Shown here: positions 1 to 11,999 of the stretch, piece by piece
Position numbering within the stretch: the stretch's first letter is position 1
How the letters are laid out: every line of letters starts with the position of its first letter
DNA from: Zea mays
Taxonomy: Eukaryota; Streptophyta; Magnoliopsida; Poales; Poaceae
Length of the DNA stretch: 64,000 nt
Direction: 5' to 3'
NCBI RefSeq assembly: GCF_902167145.1
Contig: NC_050099.1
Location: 242,122,588 to 242,186,587 of the forward strand
The notes under the pieces: generated by a model
Told to the model about the DNA's origin: nothing
Seen by the model: only the letters and a program-made list of their open reading frames with translations
The model's database searches: none
Made by a program: the position numbers and the translations under genes

Positions 1-1
1 G

Positions 2-1890
2 CTAGCATCCTTGTGCAGGGACGAGTACCACAAGGTGAGCGGCTTGGACAACGCCAAGCAAATTTGGGACACCCTCAAGATTTCTCATGAGGGGAACGAC
101 GCCACCATGATCACCAAGATGGAGTTGGTGGAAGGCGAACTGGGAAGGTTCGCAATGATCAGGGGGGAGGAGCCAACCCAAACGTACAACAGGCTCAAGA
201 CCCTGGTCAACAAGATCAGGAGCTATGGAAGCACGAGATGGACGGACCACGACGTCGTCCGACTTATGCTCAGGTCCTTCACCGTCCTTGATCCTCATCT
301 TGTGAACTCAATTCGTGAAAATCCTAGGTACACGAAGATGACGCCCAAGGAAATACTCGGAAAGTTTGTAAGCGGGCGTATGATGATCAAGGAAGCAAGA
401 TACGTTGATGAGGCATTGAATGGCCCAATGCCCATCTACGAGCCTCAAACCGTTGCTCTCAAAGCAACAAGCAGCCGGGAGGCGCTACCTAGCAGGTGGC
501 ACAAGTTGAAGCGGCCAGGCTAAACGAGGACGAAATGGCCCTCATTATCAAGCGCTTCAAGACGACGCTAAAAGGACGGAAGGAGTATCCCAACAAGAGC
601 AAAGCAAAGGGAAAGCGCTCCTGTTTTAAATGTGGTAAGACAGGTCATTTTATTGCTCAATGTCCCGATAATGAAAATGACCAGGGAGACGAAAGACATG
701 GGAAGAGGGAGAAAAAGAAGGTCTACAAGAAGGCGAAGGGCGAGGCACACCTTGGCAAAGAGTGGGACTCGGATTGTTCTTCGTTCGACTCCGACGACGA
801 AGGACTCGCCGCCTCGGCCTTTAACAAATCGTCGCTCTTCTCCAACGAGCGTCATACTTGCCTAATGGCAAAGGAGAAGAAGGTAAACGCTCGAGAAACT
901 CCTAAGTACTCTACTTCTAGTGATGAGGACTCTAGTGATGATGAAGTAGATTACACTAGCTTGTTCAAAGGATTAGATAGAGCTAAAGTAGAAAAGATTA
1001 ATGAGTTGATTAATGCATTGAATGAAAAAGATAGGCTGCTAGAGAGGCAAGAAGACATTTTGTATGAGGAACATGACAAATTTGTTAGTGTTCAAAAGAC
1101 TCTTGCCTTAGAGATTAAAAGGAATGAATTACTATCTTCTGAGTTATCTACGTGCAATGAATCTATTTCTAGTTTGAAGACTTTGAATGACGATTTAAAT
1201 GCTAAGCTAGAAGTAGTGAGTAAATCTAGTCCTTGTGTGGAGCACATTGTGATTTGTGATAGATGTAAGGATTTAAATATTGATGCATGTGTTGAGCACC
1301 TTACTTCTATTTCAAAATTAAATGATGAAGTGGCAAGTCTTAATGTCCAACTTAAGACTTGCAAAAATGACTTTGATAAACTAAAATTTGCAAGGGATGC
1401 CTACACTATTGGTAGACACCCCTCAATTAAGGATGGGCTTGGCTTTCGAAGGGAAGCCAAGAACTTAACAAGTCAAAGGGGTCCTATTCTCAACAAGGAG
1501 AAAGGGAAGGCTCCTATGGCTAGTAGTAGTCAAAAGAACCATGCATTTATTTATGATAGAAAATTTTCTAGGAATGCTCATTATAATAGAAGTTATAATG
1601 CTTATGATTCACGTGCCATGATTGTTTCAAGTTCTTCCTTTATGCATAGTAGGAATATGCCTAGAAACAATGTTGTTCATCATGTGCCTAGGAAAATGCA
1701 AAATGAATCTGCTACTATTTTTCATGCCTGTAACACTGATTTTGTACTTTCATGTAAAAATAAGAAAGTGGTTGCTAGGAAGTTGGGGGCCAAATGCAAG
1801 GGAGACAAGACTTGCATTTGGGTCCCAAAGGAAATTATGACTAACCTTGTAGGACCCAACAAAAGTTGGGTACCTAAGACCCAAGCCTAA
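2..1890 (+). pseudogene. gag of Copia A, partial and frameshifted
   Basis: Structural capsid/nucleocapsid protein of element A. The window opens inside gag, at about residue 164 of the homologous gag of element N. One frame runs to about 495; a single missing G (seen by comparison with N) shifts the rest into a second frame from 496 to the TAA at 1888-1890. The second part holds a CX2CX4HX4C zinc knuckle (CFKCGKTGHFIAQC, near 622-663) and a long charged, probably coiled-coil region. Pol continues in the same frame directly after the TAA, so in this copy gag and pol are separated only by an in-frame stop and six bases. Confidence 0.9.
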
Positions 1891-1896
1891 TTTGCC

Positions 1897-3053
1897 TTGC
1901 AGGTTTATGCATCCGGGGGCTCAAGCTGGATTATCGACAGCGGATGCACAAACCATATGACGGGGGAGAAGAAGATGTTCACTTCCTACGTCAAGAACAA
2001 AGATTCTCAAGACTCGATCATCTTTGGAGATGGGAACCAAGGCAAGGTTAAAGGTCTAGGAAAGATAGCTATTTCATCCGAGCATTCCATATCTAATGTG
2101 TTCTTAGTTGAATCACTCAGGTATAACTTGTTGTCTGTTAGTCAACTATGTAATATGGGTTACAGTTGCTTATTTACAAATGTAGATGTGTCTGTCTTTA
2201 GAAGGAGTGATGGTTCATTAGCTTTTAAGGGTGTACTATACGGCAAACTCTATTTAGTCGATTTTTCGAACGAGGAGGCTGTTCTAGATGCATGCTTAAT
2301 CGCTAAGACTAGCATGGGCTGGCTATGGCATTGCCGTCTAGCACATGTTGGGATGAAGAACCTTCATAAACTTCTAAAGGGAGAACATGTGTTAGGTCTA
2401 ACCAATGTAACTTTCGAAAAAGATAGACCTTGTGCAGCTTGTCAAGCAGGTAAACAGGTGGGAAGTTCTCATCATAGCAAGAATGTGATGACCACATCAA
2501 TACCTTCGGAGCTACTTCACATGGACCTCTTCGGACCCGTCGCCTACCTCAGCATCGGGGGAAGTAAGTATGGTCTTGTTATTGTTGATTATTTTTCCCG
2601 CTTCACTTGGGTATTCTTTTTGCAGGATAAAACAGAAACCCAAGGGACCCTAAAGCGCTTCCTAAGGAGAGCTCAAAACGAATTTGAGCTCAAGGTGAAA
2701 AAGATAAGGAGCGACAACTGGTCCGAGTTCAAGAATCTTCAAGTAGAGGAGTACCTTGAGGAGGAAGGAATCAAGCACGAGTTCTCCGCTCCCTACACAC
2801 CACAGCAAAACGGTGTGGTAGAGAGGAAGAACAGGATGCTTATAGACATGGCAAGGACGATGCTTGGTGAATTCAAGACATCTGAACGGTTTTGGATGGA
2901 AGCTGTGAACATAGCTTGCCACGCCATAAACCGGGTCTACCTTCATCGCCTCCTCAAGAAGATGTCGTATGAACTTCTAACTTGTAACAAACCCAACGTT
3001 TCATATTTTCGTGTATTTGGGAGTAAATGTTACATTCTAGTGAAGAAAGGTAG
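1897..3053 (+). pseudogene. pol of Copia A, upstream half: protease, pre-integrase, integrase
   Basis: The N-terminal half of the polyprotein. The aspartic protease signature [11 protein letters not shown] lies near 1930. The pre-integrase region with HxxxxH and CxxC residues is near 2330-2460. The integrase core starts at HMDLFGP near 2520, with the second Asp in IRSDN near 2710 and the catalytic Glu in GVVERKN near 2815. The second-Asp motif reads DNW instead of the DNG seen in element N, and VIVDD reads VIVDY. The frame is broken at 3053 by insertion of element N; the next codons are at 11995 onward. Confidence 0.88.
3049..3053. repeat. Target-site duplication GGTAG of element N (partner 11995-11999)
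   Basis: The five bases before N are repeated exactly after it. Removing N and one copy joins codons K-G of integrase to R-N-S-K in A, matching the corresponding protein stretch in N. This proves that N inserted into an already existing A. Confidence 0.95.
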
Positions 3054-4283
3054 TGAGAGCACCTAGAGGGGGGGTGAATAGGTGATCCTGTGAAACTTGA
3101 AAACTTAAGCCACAAAACTTGGTTAATTGTTAGCACAATAATTGCCAAGTGGCTAAAGAGGAATCCTCAACAAAACACAATAACCAACAAGGATCAATCA
3201 CAGAGATGGCACAGTGGTTATCCCGTGGTTCGGCCAAGACCAACGCTTGCCTACTCCACGTTGTGGCGTCCCAACGGACGAGGGTTGCAATCAACCCCTC
3301 TCAAGCGGTCCAAAGACCCACTTGAATACCACGGTGTTTTGCTTGCTTTTTCTCAATCCCGTTTGCGAGGAATCTCCACAACTTGGAGCCTCTCGCCCTT
3401 ACACTTGAAATTCACAAAGAAGCACAGAGCAAGGGAGGGATTAGCAATGCACTCAAGACAAGAAATCACAGCAACACCACGCACACAAGTCGCAACGAGA
3501 GCTCACAACACAACTCAATGAGTTCACCACTCAACTAGAGCTCTAATTGCTATCGCAAAGAATCAAAGGCGCGGAATCGATGTCTTGGTGCTTAGGAATG
3601 TTGTAGGAATGCTTGGTGTGCTCCTCCATGCGCCTAGGGGTCCCTTTTATAGCCCCAAGGCAGCTAGGAGCCGTTGAGAGCAATCTAGGAAGGCTGATCT
3701 TGCCTTCTGTCGACTGGCGCACCGGACAGTCCGGTGCACACCGGACACTGTCCGGTGCCCGATTTCCTTCTATAAATGGCGCAGTCGACCATTGGCAGCC
3801 TGAGAGCCGTTGGCGCACCGGACATGTCCGGTGCTCACCGGACAGACCGGTGCCCCCTTCTAGCCGTTGGCTCGACCACGTGTCCCGCGCAGATCGCGCG
3901 GCCGACCGTTGGGCCTGCCGACTGTTGGCTCACCGGACAGTCCGGTAAATTATAGTCGTTCGTCGCCGGTGAATTCCCGAGAGCGGCCACTTCGCTCGAG
4001 CCAGCCTGGCGCACCGGACACTGTCCGGTGCACCACCGGACAGTCCGGTGCCCCCAGACTCAGCAGATTCTTGGCTGCTCGAGCCAAGACATTTCCAATT
4101 GGATTTTTCCTGTTTCCAGCACTTAGACACAACACATTAGTCCATAAAACAATGTACTAAGTCTGAGAAACATACCTTTATCCTTGATTTGTACTTTGTC
4201 CACCTTTTTACACTAGGGCACTTGTGTTGGACACTAAATCACCAAAATACTTAGAAATGGCCCAAGGGCACATTTCCCTTTCA
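3054..4283 (-). repeat. 3' LTR of element N (1,230 bp)
   Basis: Direct repeat of 10724-11994, shorter by about 40 bases because it has fewer copies of the GGACTGTCCGG-type dyad. On the element strand it begins TGAAAGGGAAATG and ends GCTCTCA. It contains about seven dyads of the CACCGGACAGTCCGGTG type and several CCAACGG-like motifs. Small ORFs here are shadows of these repeats. Confidence 0.93.
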
Positions 4284-4297
4284 ATCTCCCCCTTTTT
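4284..4297 (-). promoter_or_regulatory. Polypurine tract of element N
   Basis: On - the sequence AAAAGGGGGAGAT directly precedes the 3' LTR, the expected position of the plus-strand priming site. Confidence 0.85.
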
Positions 4298-5070
4298 GGT
4301 GATTTATGCCAACACAACATAAAGCAAGTAGAACAAATACAAAATCAATTCAAATAAGAACTCAAATTGTTTTGATTCAAATTTGACATATATGGATCAC
4401 TCTTTGCCACCACTTGGTTTGTTTTTGCAAATCAAACTCAAATTTCTATCTCTAAGTCAAACACACGTGTTAAGACATAAAGAGAGTCATTCCAAGAGAA
4501 ATTGATTCAAGATTTCAAAAACTCCCCTTTTTCCCATAATCAACACTTCTCCCCACTAGAAACCAACTTTTGACAAGAGAGACAATAACAGAGTTTTGAC
4601 AAACCAAAAGCTCTATTCTACTATTTTCAAAAACTCTCAAGTGGTAGCTGATCCATTTATCGCTTTGGCCTTTATTTTCTCCCCCTTTGGCATCAAGCAC
4701 CAAAACGGGATAAATCTTGGCCCTTTAACCCCATTGCCTCACCAAAATCTTCAAATAAGAGTACAAAGGCAATAAGAGTATAAAGATGAACTTGGAAAAG
4801 TTACTCTTTTCATCGGAGTGCAGTGGAAGTCTTGCATGGTCCAAGTCCACCTTTTCCCTTTCAATCCTCCTTTGAGACTAAAACAACCAAACTCAAGAAC
4901 ATGGTTAGTCTCAAAGGGTCAAGTTGTAGCACAACTCCCCCTAAATATGTGCATCACTTGCAAAAAGGACTTGTGAGGTCCAGGGAGTGTTTGTACAACC
5001 TGAGCACCACAATAAGCAACAAAATGCAGAATGAACATGATCAAAGGCATAAACACATGTATGCTACATT
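4298..5070 (-). other. Non-coding 3' region of element N
   Basis: About 770 bases between the pol stop and the purine tract, AT-rich, without an ORF that matches a known domain. Element A has the homologous stretch at 14043-14838. Nothing else is seen. Confidence 0.7.
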
Positions 5071-8000
5071 TCAATCCAAGTTCCGCGAATCTAAGATATT
5101 GAGCTCACTACGCAGCCTGCAAAAGGTCTTCTCATCTAGAGGCTTGGTAAAGATATCGGCTAGCTGGTTCTCGGTGCTAACATGAAACACTTCGATATCT
5201 CCCTTTTGCTGGTGGTCTCTCAAAAAGTGATGCCGGATGTCAATGTGCTTTGTGCGGCTGTGCTCAACAGGATTTTCCGCTATTCGGATAGCACTCTCAT
5301 TATCACATAGGAGTGGGACTTTGCTCAGATTGTAGCCAAAGTCCCGGAGGGTTTGCCTCATCCAAAGCAGTTGCGCACAACACTGTCCTGCGGCAACGTA
5401 CTCGGCCTCAGCGGTGGATAGGGCAACAGAAGTTTGTTTCTTAGAGTTCCACGACACCAGGGACCTTCCTAAGAATTGGCACGTCCCCGATGTACTCTTC
5501 CTATCGACCTTACATCCAGCATAGTCGGAGTCTGAATATCCAATCAAGTCAAAGTTAGACCCCTTTGGATACCAGATCCCGAAGCAAGGCGTAGCGACTA
5601 AATATCTCAAAATTCGCTTCACAGCCACTAAGTGACACTCCTTTGGATCGGATTGAAATCTAGCACACATGCATACGCTAAGCATAATATCCGGTCTACT
5701 AGCACACAAATAAAGTAAGGACCCTATCATAGACCGGTATGCTTTTTGATCAACGGACTTACCTCCTTTGTTGAGGTCAGTGTGTCCGTTAGTTCCCATT
5801 GGCGTCTTCGCGGGCTTGGCGTCCTTCATCCTAAACCTCTTTAGCAAATCTTGTGTGTACTTCATTTGGGAGATGAAAGTGCCGTCCTTGAGTTGCTTCA
5901 CTTGGAACCCAAGGAAGTAGTTCAACTCGCCCATCATCGACATCTCGAATTTCTGTGTCATAACCCTGCTAAACTCTTCACAAGACTTTTGATTAGTAGA
6001 ACCAAATATTATGTCATCGACATAAATTTGGCACACAAAAAGATCACCATCGCAAGTCTTAGTAAAAAGAGTTGGATCGGCTTTCCCAACCTTGAAAGCA
6101 TTAGCAATTAAAAAGTCTCTAAGGCATTCATACCATGCTCTTGGGGCTTGCTTAAGTCCATAGAGCGCCTTAGAGAGCTTACACACGTGGTCGGGGTACC
6201 GTTCATCCTCGAAGCCAGGGGTTGCTCTACGTACACCTCCTCCTTGATCGGCCCGTTGAGGAAAGCGCTCTTCACATCCATTTGGTACAACCTGAAAGAA
6301 TGGTGAGCGGCATATGCTAGCAAGATACGAATTGATTCTAGCCTAGCCACAGGAGCAAAAGTCTCCTCAAAGTCCAAACCTGCGACTTGGGCATAACCTT
6401 TTGCCACAAGTCGAGCCTTGTTCCTCGTCACTACCCTGTGCTCGTCCTGTTTGTTGCGGAACACCCACTTGGTTCCCACAACATTTTGCTTGGGACGAGG
6501 CACCAGTGTCCAAACTTCATTGCGCTTGAAATTGTTGAGTTCCTCTTGCATGGCCAACACCCAGTCCGGATCTAGCAAGGCCTCTTCTACCCTGAAAGGC
6601 TCAATAGAAGAGACAAAGGAGTAATGCTCACAAAAATTAACTAATCTCGAGCGAGTAGTTACTCCCTTGCTAATATCACCCAATATCTGGTCGACAGGAT
6701 GATCCCTTTGAATCATCGCTCGAACTTGGGTTGGAGGTGCCTGAGATGCTTCTTCCTCTTCAACTTGAACATCCTGTGCTCCCCCTTGATCATGCGCCTC
6801 CACTTGAGGTACCTGTTCGTCATCTTGGGATGGGGGATGTACCATAGTTGAGGAAGACGGCTGATCTTGCCCCAAATGTTCCTGAGGTCGTACATCTCCA
6901 ATCGTCATGGTGTGTATCGCGGCCGTTGGAACGTCTTCTTCATCTATATCATCAAGATCAACAACTTGCTCTCTTGGAGAGCCATTAGTCTCATCAAATA
7001 CAACGTCGCTAGAGACTTCAACCAAACCCGATGATTTGTTGAAGACCCTATACGCCTTTGTATTTGAATCATAACCTAATAAAAACCCTTCTACAACTTT
7101 GGGAGCAAATTTAGAGGTTCTACCTTTCTTCACAAGAATATAACACTTGCTCCCAAATACACGAAAATAAGATACATTGGGTTTGTTACCAGTCAGCAGC
7201 TCGTATGAAGTCTTCTTGAGGAGGCGGTGAAGGTAGACCCTGTTGATGGCGTGGCAAGCCGTGTTCACGGCTTCCGACCAAAAGCGCTCGGGGGTCTTGA
7301 ACTCTCCAAGCATAGTCCTCGCCATATCTATGAGTGTCCTGTTCTTCCTCTCTACCACACCATTTTGCTGAGGTGTATAGGGAGCGGAGAACTCGTGCTT
7401 GATCCCCTCCTCCTCAAGGAACTCCTCCACTTGAAGATTCTTGAATTCGGACCCGTTGTCGCTTCTTATCTTCTTCACCTTGAGCTCAAACTCATTTTGA
7501 GCTCTCCTGAGGAAGCGCTTGAGGGTCCCTTGGGTTTCAGACTTATCCTGCAAAAAGAACACCCAAGTGAAGCGGGAAAAGTCATCAACAATAACTAGAC
7601 CATACTTACTTCCTCCTATGCTCAGATAGGCGACGGGTCCGAAGAGGTCCATATGCAGCAGCTCCAGAGGTCTTGAAGTGGTCATCACATTCTTGCTGTG
7701 ATGTGCTCCTCCCACTTGTTTACCTGCTTGACAAGCTGCACAAGGTCTATCTTTTTCGAAATGTACATTGGTTAGACCTATCACGTGTTCTCCCTTTAGA
7801 AGCTTGTGGAGGTTCTTCATCCCCACATGTGCTAAGCGGCGATGCCACAACCAGCCCATGCAAGTCTTAGCCATTAAGCATGCATCTAGACCGACCTCTT
7901 CTTTTGCAAAATCAACTAAATAAAGTTTGTCGTCTAGTACACCCTTAAAAGCTAGTGAACCATCACATCTTCTAAAGACAGACACATCTACATTTGTAAA

Positions 8001-8276
8001 TAGACAATTATATCCCATATTACATAATTGACTGACAGATAGTAAATTATATCCAAGAGACTCAACTAAAAACACATTAGAGATAGAGTGCTCATTAGAT
8101 AATGCGATCTTGCCTAAACCTTTCACCTTGCCTTGGTTCCCATCACCGAATATGATTGAATCTTGGGAATCCTTATTCTTGACGTAGGAGGTGAACATCT
8201 TCTTCTCCCCCGTCATATGGTTTGTGCATCCGCTGTCGATAATCCAGCTTGAACCCCCGGATGCATAAACCTGCAA
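5071..8276 (-). pseudogene. pol of element N (protease-integrase-RT-RNase H), one frameshift
   Basis: Polyprotein of N. Frame one (8276 to 6108) contains protease [11 protein letters not shown], integrase (HMDLFGP, IRSDNG, GVVERKN) and the start of reverse transcriptase ([13 protein letters not shown]). One C is missing from a C-run near 6223, shifting the remainder into the frame 6186 to 5071. That frame holds the catalytic YVDD motif, the RNase H part (LIGYSDSDYAGC, ALSTAEAEYVAA) and the usual ADIFTKPL end. Apart from this 1-nt change pol looks intact. The first codon of the open frame is not a true start; pol is probably made by frameshift or readthrough from gag. Confidence 0.9.
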
Positions 8277-8352
8277 GGCAAATTTAGGCTTGGGTCTTAG
8301 GTACCCAACTCTTGTTGGGTCCTACAAGGTTAGTCACAATTTCCTTAGGGAC

Positions 8353-10674
8353 CTAAATGAAAGTTTTATCACCCTTGCATTTTGCCCCTAATTTCCTAGC
8401 AACTATCTTCCTATCCTTTCTACCAATAGCAAAGGAAGTATTTAAAGCATGATAAATTGTAGAGGGACCATTCATAACTTTTCTAGGAACATGAACAATA
8501 CTCTTCCTAGGCATATGATGAACATTTTTCCTAGGCATATCTCTACCATGCATATAGGAAGAACTAGGAGCAAACATAGCATAAGAGTCATAGGCATGTG
8601 AATCAAAAGCATTGCAACTCCTATGAGACTGTCTTTTATCATTGTACATAAAAGCATGGTTCCTTTTAGTACTATTTGCCATAGGGGCCTTCCCTTTCTC
8701 CTTGGCGGAGATGGGAGCCTTATGGCTTGTTAAGTTCTTGGCTTCCCTCTTGAAGCCAAGTCCATCCTTAATTGAGGGGTGTCTACCAATCGTGTAGGCA
8801 TCCCTAGCAAATTTTAGTTTATCAAAATCACTTTTGCTAGCCTTAAGTTGGGCATTAAGACTAGCCATTTCATCATTTAACTTTGCAATAGAAGCTATGT
8901 GTTCACTACAAGCATCAATATCAAAATCTTTACATCTATTGCAAATAACGGCATTTTCTACACAAGTTGTTGATTTACTAGCTATTTCTAATTTAGCATT
9001 CAAATCGTCATTAATGCTCCTTAAACTAGTAATCGTCTCATGGCAAGAAGATAATTCACAAGAAAGCATTTCATTTCTTTTAACTTCTAAAGCATGAGAT
9101 TTTTGTGCTTCTATAAATTTGTCATGTTCTTCATACAACAAATCTTCTTGTTTTTCTAAAAGCCTATTCTTATCATTTAATGCATCAATCAATTCATTGA
9201 TTTTATCTACCTTGGTTCTATCTAGGCCCTTAAATAAACATGAATAATCTATTTCATCCTCATCACTAGATTCGTCCTCACTTGAAGAAGCATAGGTAGA
9301 GTCTCGAGTACATACCTTCTTCTCCCTTGCCATAAGGCATGTGTGACGCTCGTTGGGGAAGAGGGACGACTTGTTGAAGGCGGTGGCGGCGAGTCCTTCA
9401 TTGTCGGAGTCGGACGAGGAGCAATCCGAATCCCACTCCTTGCCAAGATGTGCCTCGCCCTTTGCCTTCTTATAGTTCTTCTTCTTCTCCCTCTTGTTCC
9501 CTTGATCCTGGTCACTATCATTGTCGGGACAGTTAGCAATAAAATGACCAAGCTTACCACATTTGAAGCATGAGCGCTTCCCCTTTGTCTTGGTCTTGCT
9601 TGGCTGCCCCTTGCGACCCTTTAGCGCCATCTTGAATCTCTTGATGATGAGGGCCATCTCTTCATCATTAAGTCCGGCCGCCTCAATTTGTGCCACCTTG
9701 CTAGGTAGCGCCTCCTTGCTTCTTGTTGCCTTGAGAGCAAGGGGTTGAGGCTCGTTGATTGGACCATTCAATGCATCGTCCACGTACCTCGCCTCCTTGA
9801 TCATCATTCGCCCACTTACAAATTTCCCAAGGACTTCTTCGGGCGACATTTTGGTGTACCTAGGATTCTCACGAATATTATTCACCAAATGAGGATCAAG
9901 AACGGTAAAGGACCTTAGCATCAGTCGGACGACGTCGTGGTCCGTCCATCGCGTGCTTCCGTAGCTCCTTATTTTGTTGATAAGGGTCTTGAGCCGGTTG
10001 TATGTTTGGGTTGGCTCCTCGCCCCTTATCATCGCGAATCGACCAAGCTCGCCCTCCACCAATTCCATCTTGGTGAGCAAGGTGACGTCGTTCCCCTCAT
10101 GAGAAATCTTGAGGGTGTCCCATATTTGCTTGGCGTTATCCAAGCCGCTCACTTTGTGGTATTCATCCCTGCACAATGAAGCTAGAAGAACAGTAGTAGC
10201 TTGTGCATTCTTATGAATTTGCTCATTAATGAACATGGGACTATCCGTACTATCGAAGTGCATTCCACTCTCTACAATTTCCCATATACTAGGATGGAGA
10301 GAGAAAAGGTGACTACGCATTTTGTGGCTCCAAAATCCGTAGTCCTCCCCATCAAAGTGTGGAGGCTTGCCGAGAGGAATGGATAATAAATGAGCATTTG
10401 TACTTTGAGGAATACGAGAGTAATCAAAAGAAAAGTTCGAATTGACCGGTTTCCTTCTCTCGTAGTCGTTGTGGTCGTCATCCTTTTGGGAAGAAGTAGA
10501 CTCATCGCTATCGTCGTAGTAGACAATTTCCTTGATGCGCCTTGTCTTCTTCTTCTTCTCGTCTTTCCGTCTATGGCCCGAGCCGGAGTCTGTGGGCTTG
10601 TCATCCTTCGGCTCGTTGACGAAGGATTCCTTCTCTTTGTCGTTAATCACGATTCCCTTCCCCTTAGGATCCAT
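8353..10674 (-). CDS. gag of element N, 773 codons
   Basis: Long capsid/nucleocapsid protein starting at an ATG about 35 bases after the primer-binding site. Residues 1-80 are Lys/Asp/Ser-rich, about 100-320 form the retrotransposon gag domain, and a zinc knuckle CX2CX4HX4C lies at 369-382. An acidic Ser-rich stretch and a long predicted coiled coil follow. The frame ends at TAG (8353-8355) where element A has a Trp codon, so this copy lost roughly the last 22 residues. Gag-pol junction: a TAA corresponding to that of A follows further on, and an extra A puts pol in another frame. Confidence 0.9.
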   Translation of the reverse strand: MDPKGKGIVINDKEKESFVNEPKDDKPTDSGSGHRRKDEKKKKTRRIKEIVYYDDSDESTSSQKDDDHNDYERRKPVNSNFSFDYSRIPQSTNAHLLSIPLGKPPHFDGEDYGFWSHKMRSHLFSLHPSIWEIVESGMHFDSTDSPMFINEQIHKNAQATTVLLASLCRDEYHKVSGLDNAKQIWDTLKISHEGNDVTLLTKMELVEGELGRFAMIRGEEPTQTYNRLKTLINKIRSYGSTRWTDHDVVRLMLRSFTVLDPHLVNNIRENPRYTKMSPEEVLGKFVSGRMMIKEARYVDDALNGPINEPQPLALKATRSKEALPSKVAQIEAAGLNDEEMALIIKRFKMALKGRKGQPSKTKTKGKRSCFKCGKLGHFIANCPDNDSDQDQGNKREKKKNYKKAKGEAHLGKEWDSDCSSSDSDNEGLAATAFNKSSLFPNERHTCLMAREKKVCTRDSTYASSSEDESSDEDEIDYSCLFKGLDRTKVDKINELIDALNDKNRLLEKQEDLLYEEHDKFIEAQKSHALEVKRNEMLSCELSSCHETITSLRSINDDLNAKLEIASKSTTCVENAVICNRCKDFDIDACSEHIASIAKLNDEMASLNAQLKASKSDFDKLKFARDAYTIGRHPSIKDGLGFKREAKNLTSHKAPISAKEKGKAPMANSTKRNHAFMYNDKRQSHRSCNAFDSHAYDSYAMFAPSSSYMHGRDMPRKNVHHMPRKSIVHVPRKVMNGPSTIYHALNTSFAIGRKDRKIVARKLGAKCKGDKTFI

Positions 10675-10709
10675 CTCTTCGGGCGGTTAGTCCCTTTGTG
10701 AAGAGAACG

Positions 10710-10721
10710 GCTCTGATACCA
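10710..10721 (-). promoter_or_regulatory. Primer-binding site of element N
   Basis: TGGTATCAGAGC on -, complementary to the 3' end of initiator tRNA-Met, two bases after the 5' LTR. This is standard for plant Copia elements. Confidence 0.93.
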
Positions 10722-10723
10722 AT

Positions 10724-11994
10724 TGAGAGCACCTAGAGGGGGGGTGAATAGGTGATCCTGTGAAACTTGAAAACTTAAGCCACAAAACTTGGTTAATTGT
10801 TAGCACAATAATTGCCAAGTGGCTAAAGAGGAATCCTCAACAAAACACAATAACCAACAAGGATCAATCACAGAGATGGCACGGTGGTTATCCCGTGGTT
10901 CGGCCAAGACCAATGCTTGCCTACTCCACGTTGTGGCGTCCCAACGGACGAGGGTTGCAATCAACCCCTCTCAAGCAGTCCAAAGACCCACTTGAATACC
11001 ACGGTGTTTTGCTTGCTTTTTCTTAATCTCGTTTGCGAGGAATCTCCACAACTTGGAGCCTCTCGCCCTTACACTTGAAATTCACAAAGAAGCACAGAGC
11101 AAGGGAGGGATTAGCAACGCACTCAAGACAAGAAATCACAGCAACACCACGCACACAAGTCGCAACGAGAGCTCACAACACAACTCAATGAGTTCACCAC
11201 TCAACTAGAGCTCTAATTGCTTTTGCAAAGAATCAAAGGCGCGGAATTGATGTCTTGGTGCTTAGGAATGTTGTAGGAATGCTTGGTGTGCTCCTCCATG
11301 CGCCTAGGGGTCCCTTTTATAGCCCCAAGGCAGCTAGGAGCCGTTGAGAGCAATCTAGGAAGGCTGATCTTGCCTTCTGTCGACTGGCGCACCGGACAGT
11401 CCGGTGCACACCGGACACTGTCCAGTGCCCGATTTCCTTCCATAAATGGCGCAGTCGACCGTTGGCAGCCTGAGAGCCGTTGGCGCGCCGGACATGTCCA
11501 GTGCACACCGGACAGACCGGTGCCCCCTTCTAGCCGTTGGCTCGGCCACGTGTCCCGCGCAGATCGCGCGGCCGACCGTTGGCCCTGCCGACCGTTGGCT
11601 CACCGGACAGTCCGGTGCACACCGGACAGTCCCGTAAATTATAGTCGTTCGTCGCCGGTGAATTCCCGAGAGCGGCCACTTCGCTCGAGCCAGCCTGGCG
11701 CACCGGACACTGTCCGGTGCACCACCGGACACTGTCCGGTGCACCACCGGACAGTCCGGTGCCCCCAGACTCAGCAGATTCTTGGCTGCTCGAGCCAAGA
11801 CATTTCCAATTGGATTTTTCCTGTTTCCAGCACTTAGACACAACACATTAGTCCATAAAACAATGTACTAAGTCTGAGAAACATACCTTTATCCTTGATT
11901 TGTACTTTGTCCACCTTTTTACACTAGGGCACTTGTGTTGGACACTAAATCACCAAAATACTTAGAAATCGCCCAAGGGCACATTTCCCTTTCA
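10724..11994 (-). repeat. 5' LTR of element N (1,271 bp)
   Basis: The upstream LTR of N, near-identical to 3054-4283 with scattered substitutions. The U3-R-U5 end at 10724 is followed on - by the primer-binding site. It has an extra CACCGGACACTGTCCGGTG-type unit near 11730 and another near 11620 compared with the other LTR, which accounts for the length difference. Confidence 0.93.
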
Positions 11995-11999
11995 GGTAG

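Larger units (their letters stand above)
3054..11994 (-). mobile_element. Copia element N, full length (8,941 bp), nested in element A
   Basis: A complete LTR retrotransposon on - of the same family as its host A. It has two LTRs (3054-4283 and 10724-11994), a primer-binding site beside the 5' LTR, a purine tract beside the 3' LTR, a long gag and a pol. The target duplication GGTAG at 3049-3053 and 11995-11999 is exact and restores the continuity of A's frame. Gag and pol are in different frames, and pol carries a 1-nt loss near 6223, so this copy cannot make an intact polyprotein. LTR termini are TG...CA on the element strand. I judge boundaries and orientation certain and the family name less so. 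Confidence 0.95.

Noticed and set aside
3613..3948. Open frames with TGQSGAHR-like repeats in LTRs of N and A
   Set aside because: Translation of the GGACTGTCCGGTG dyads; no start context or domain, present in both strands.
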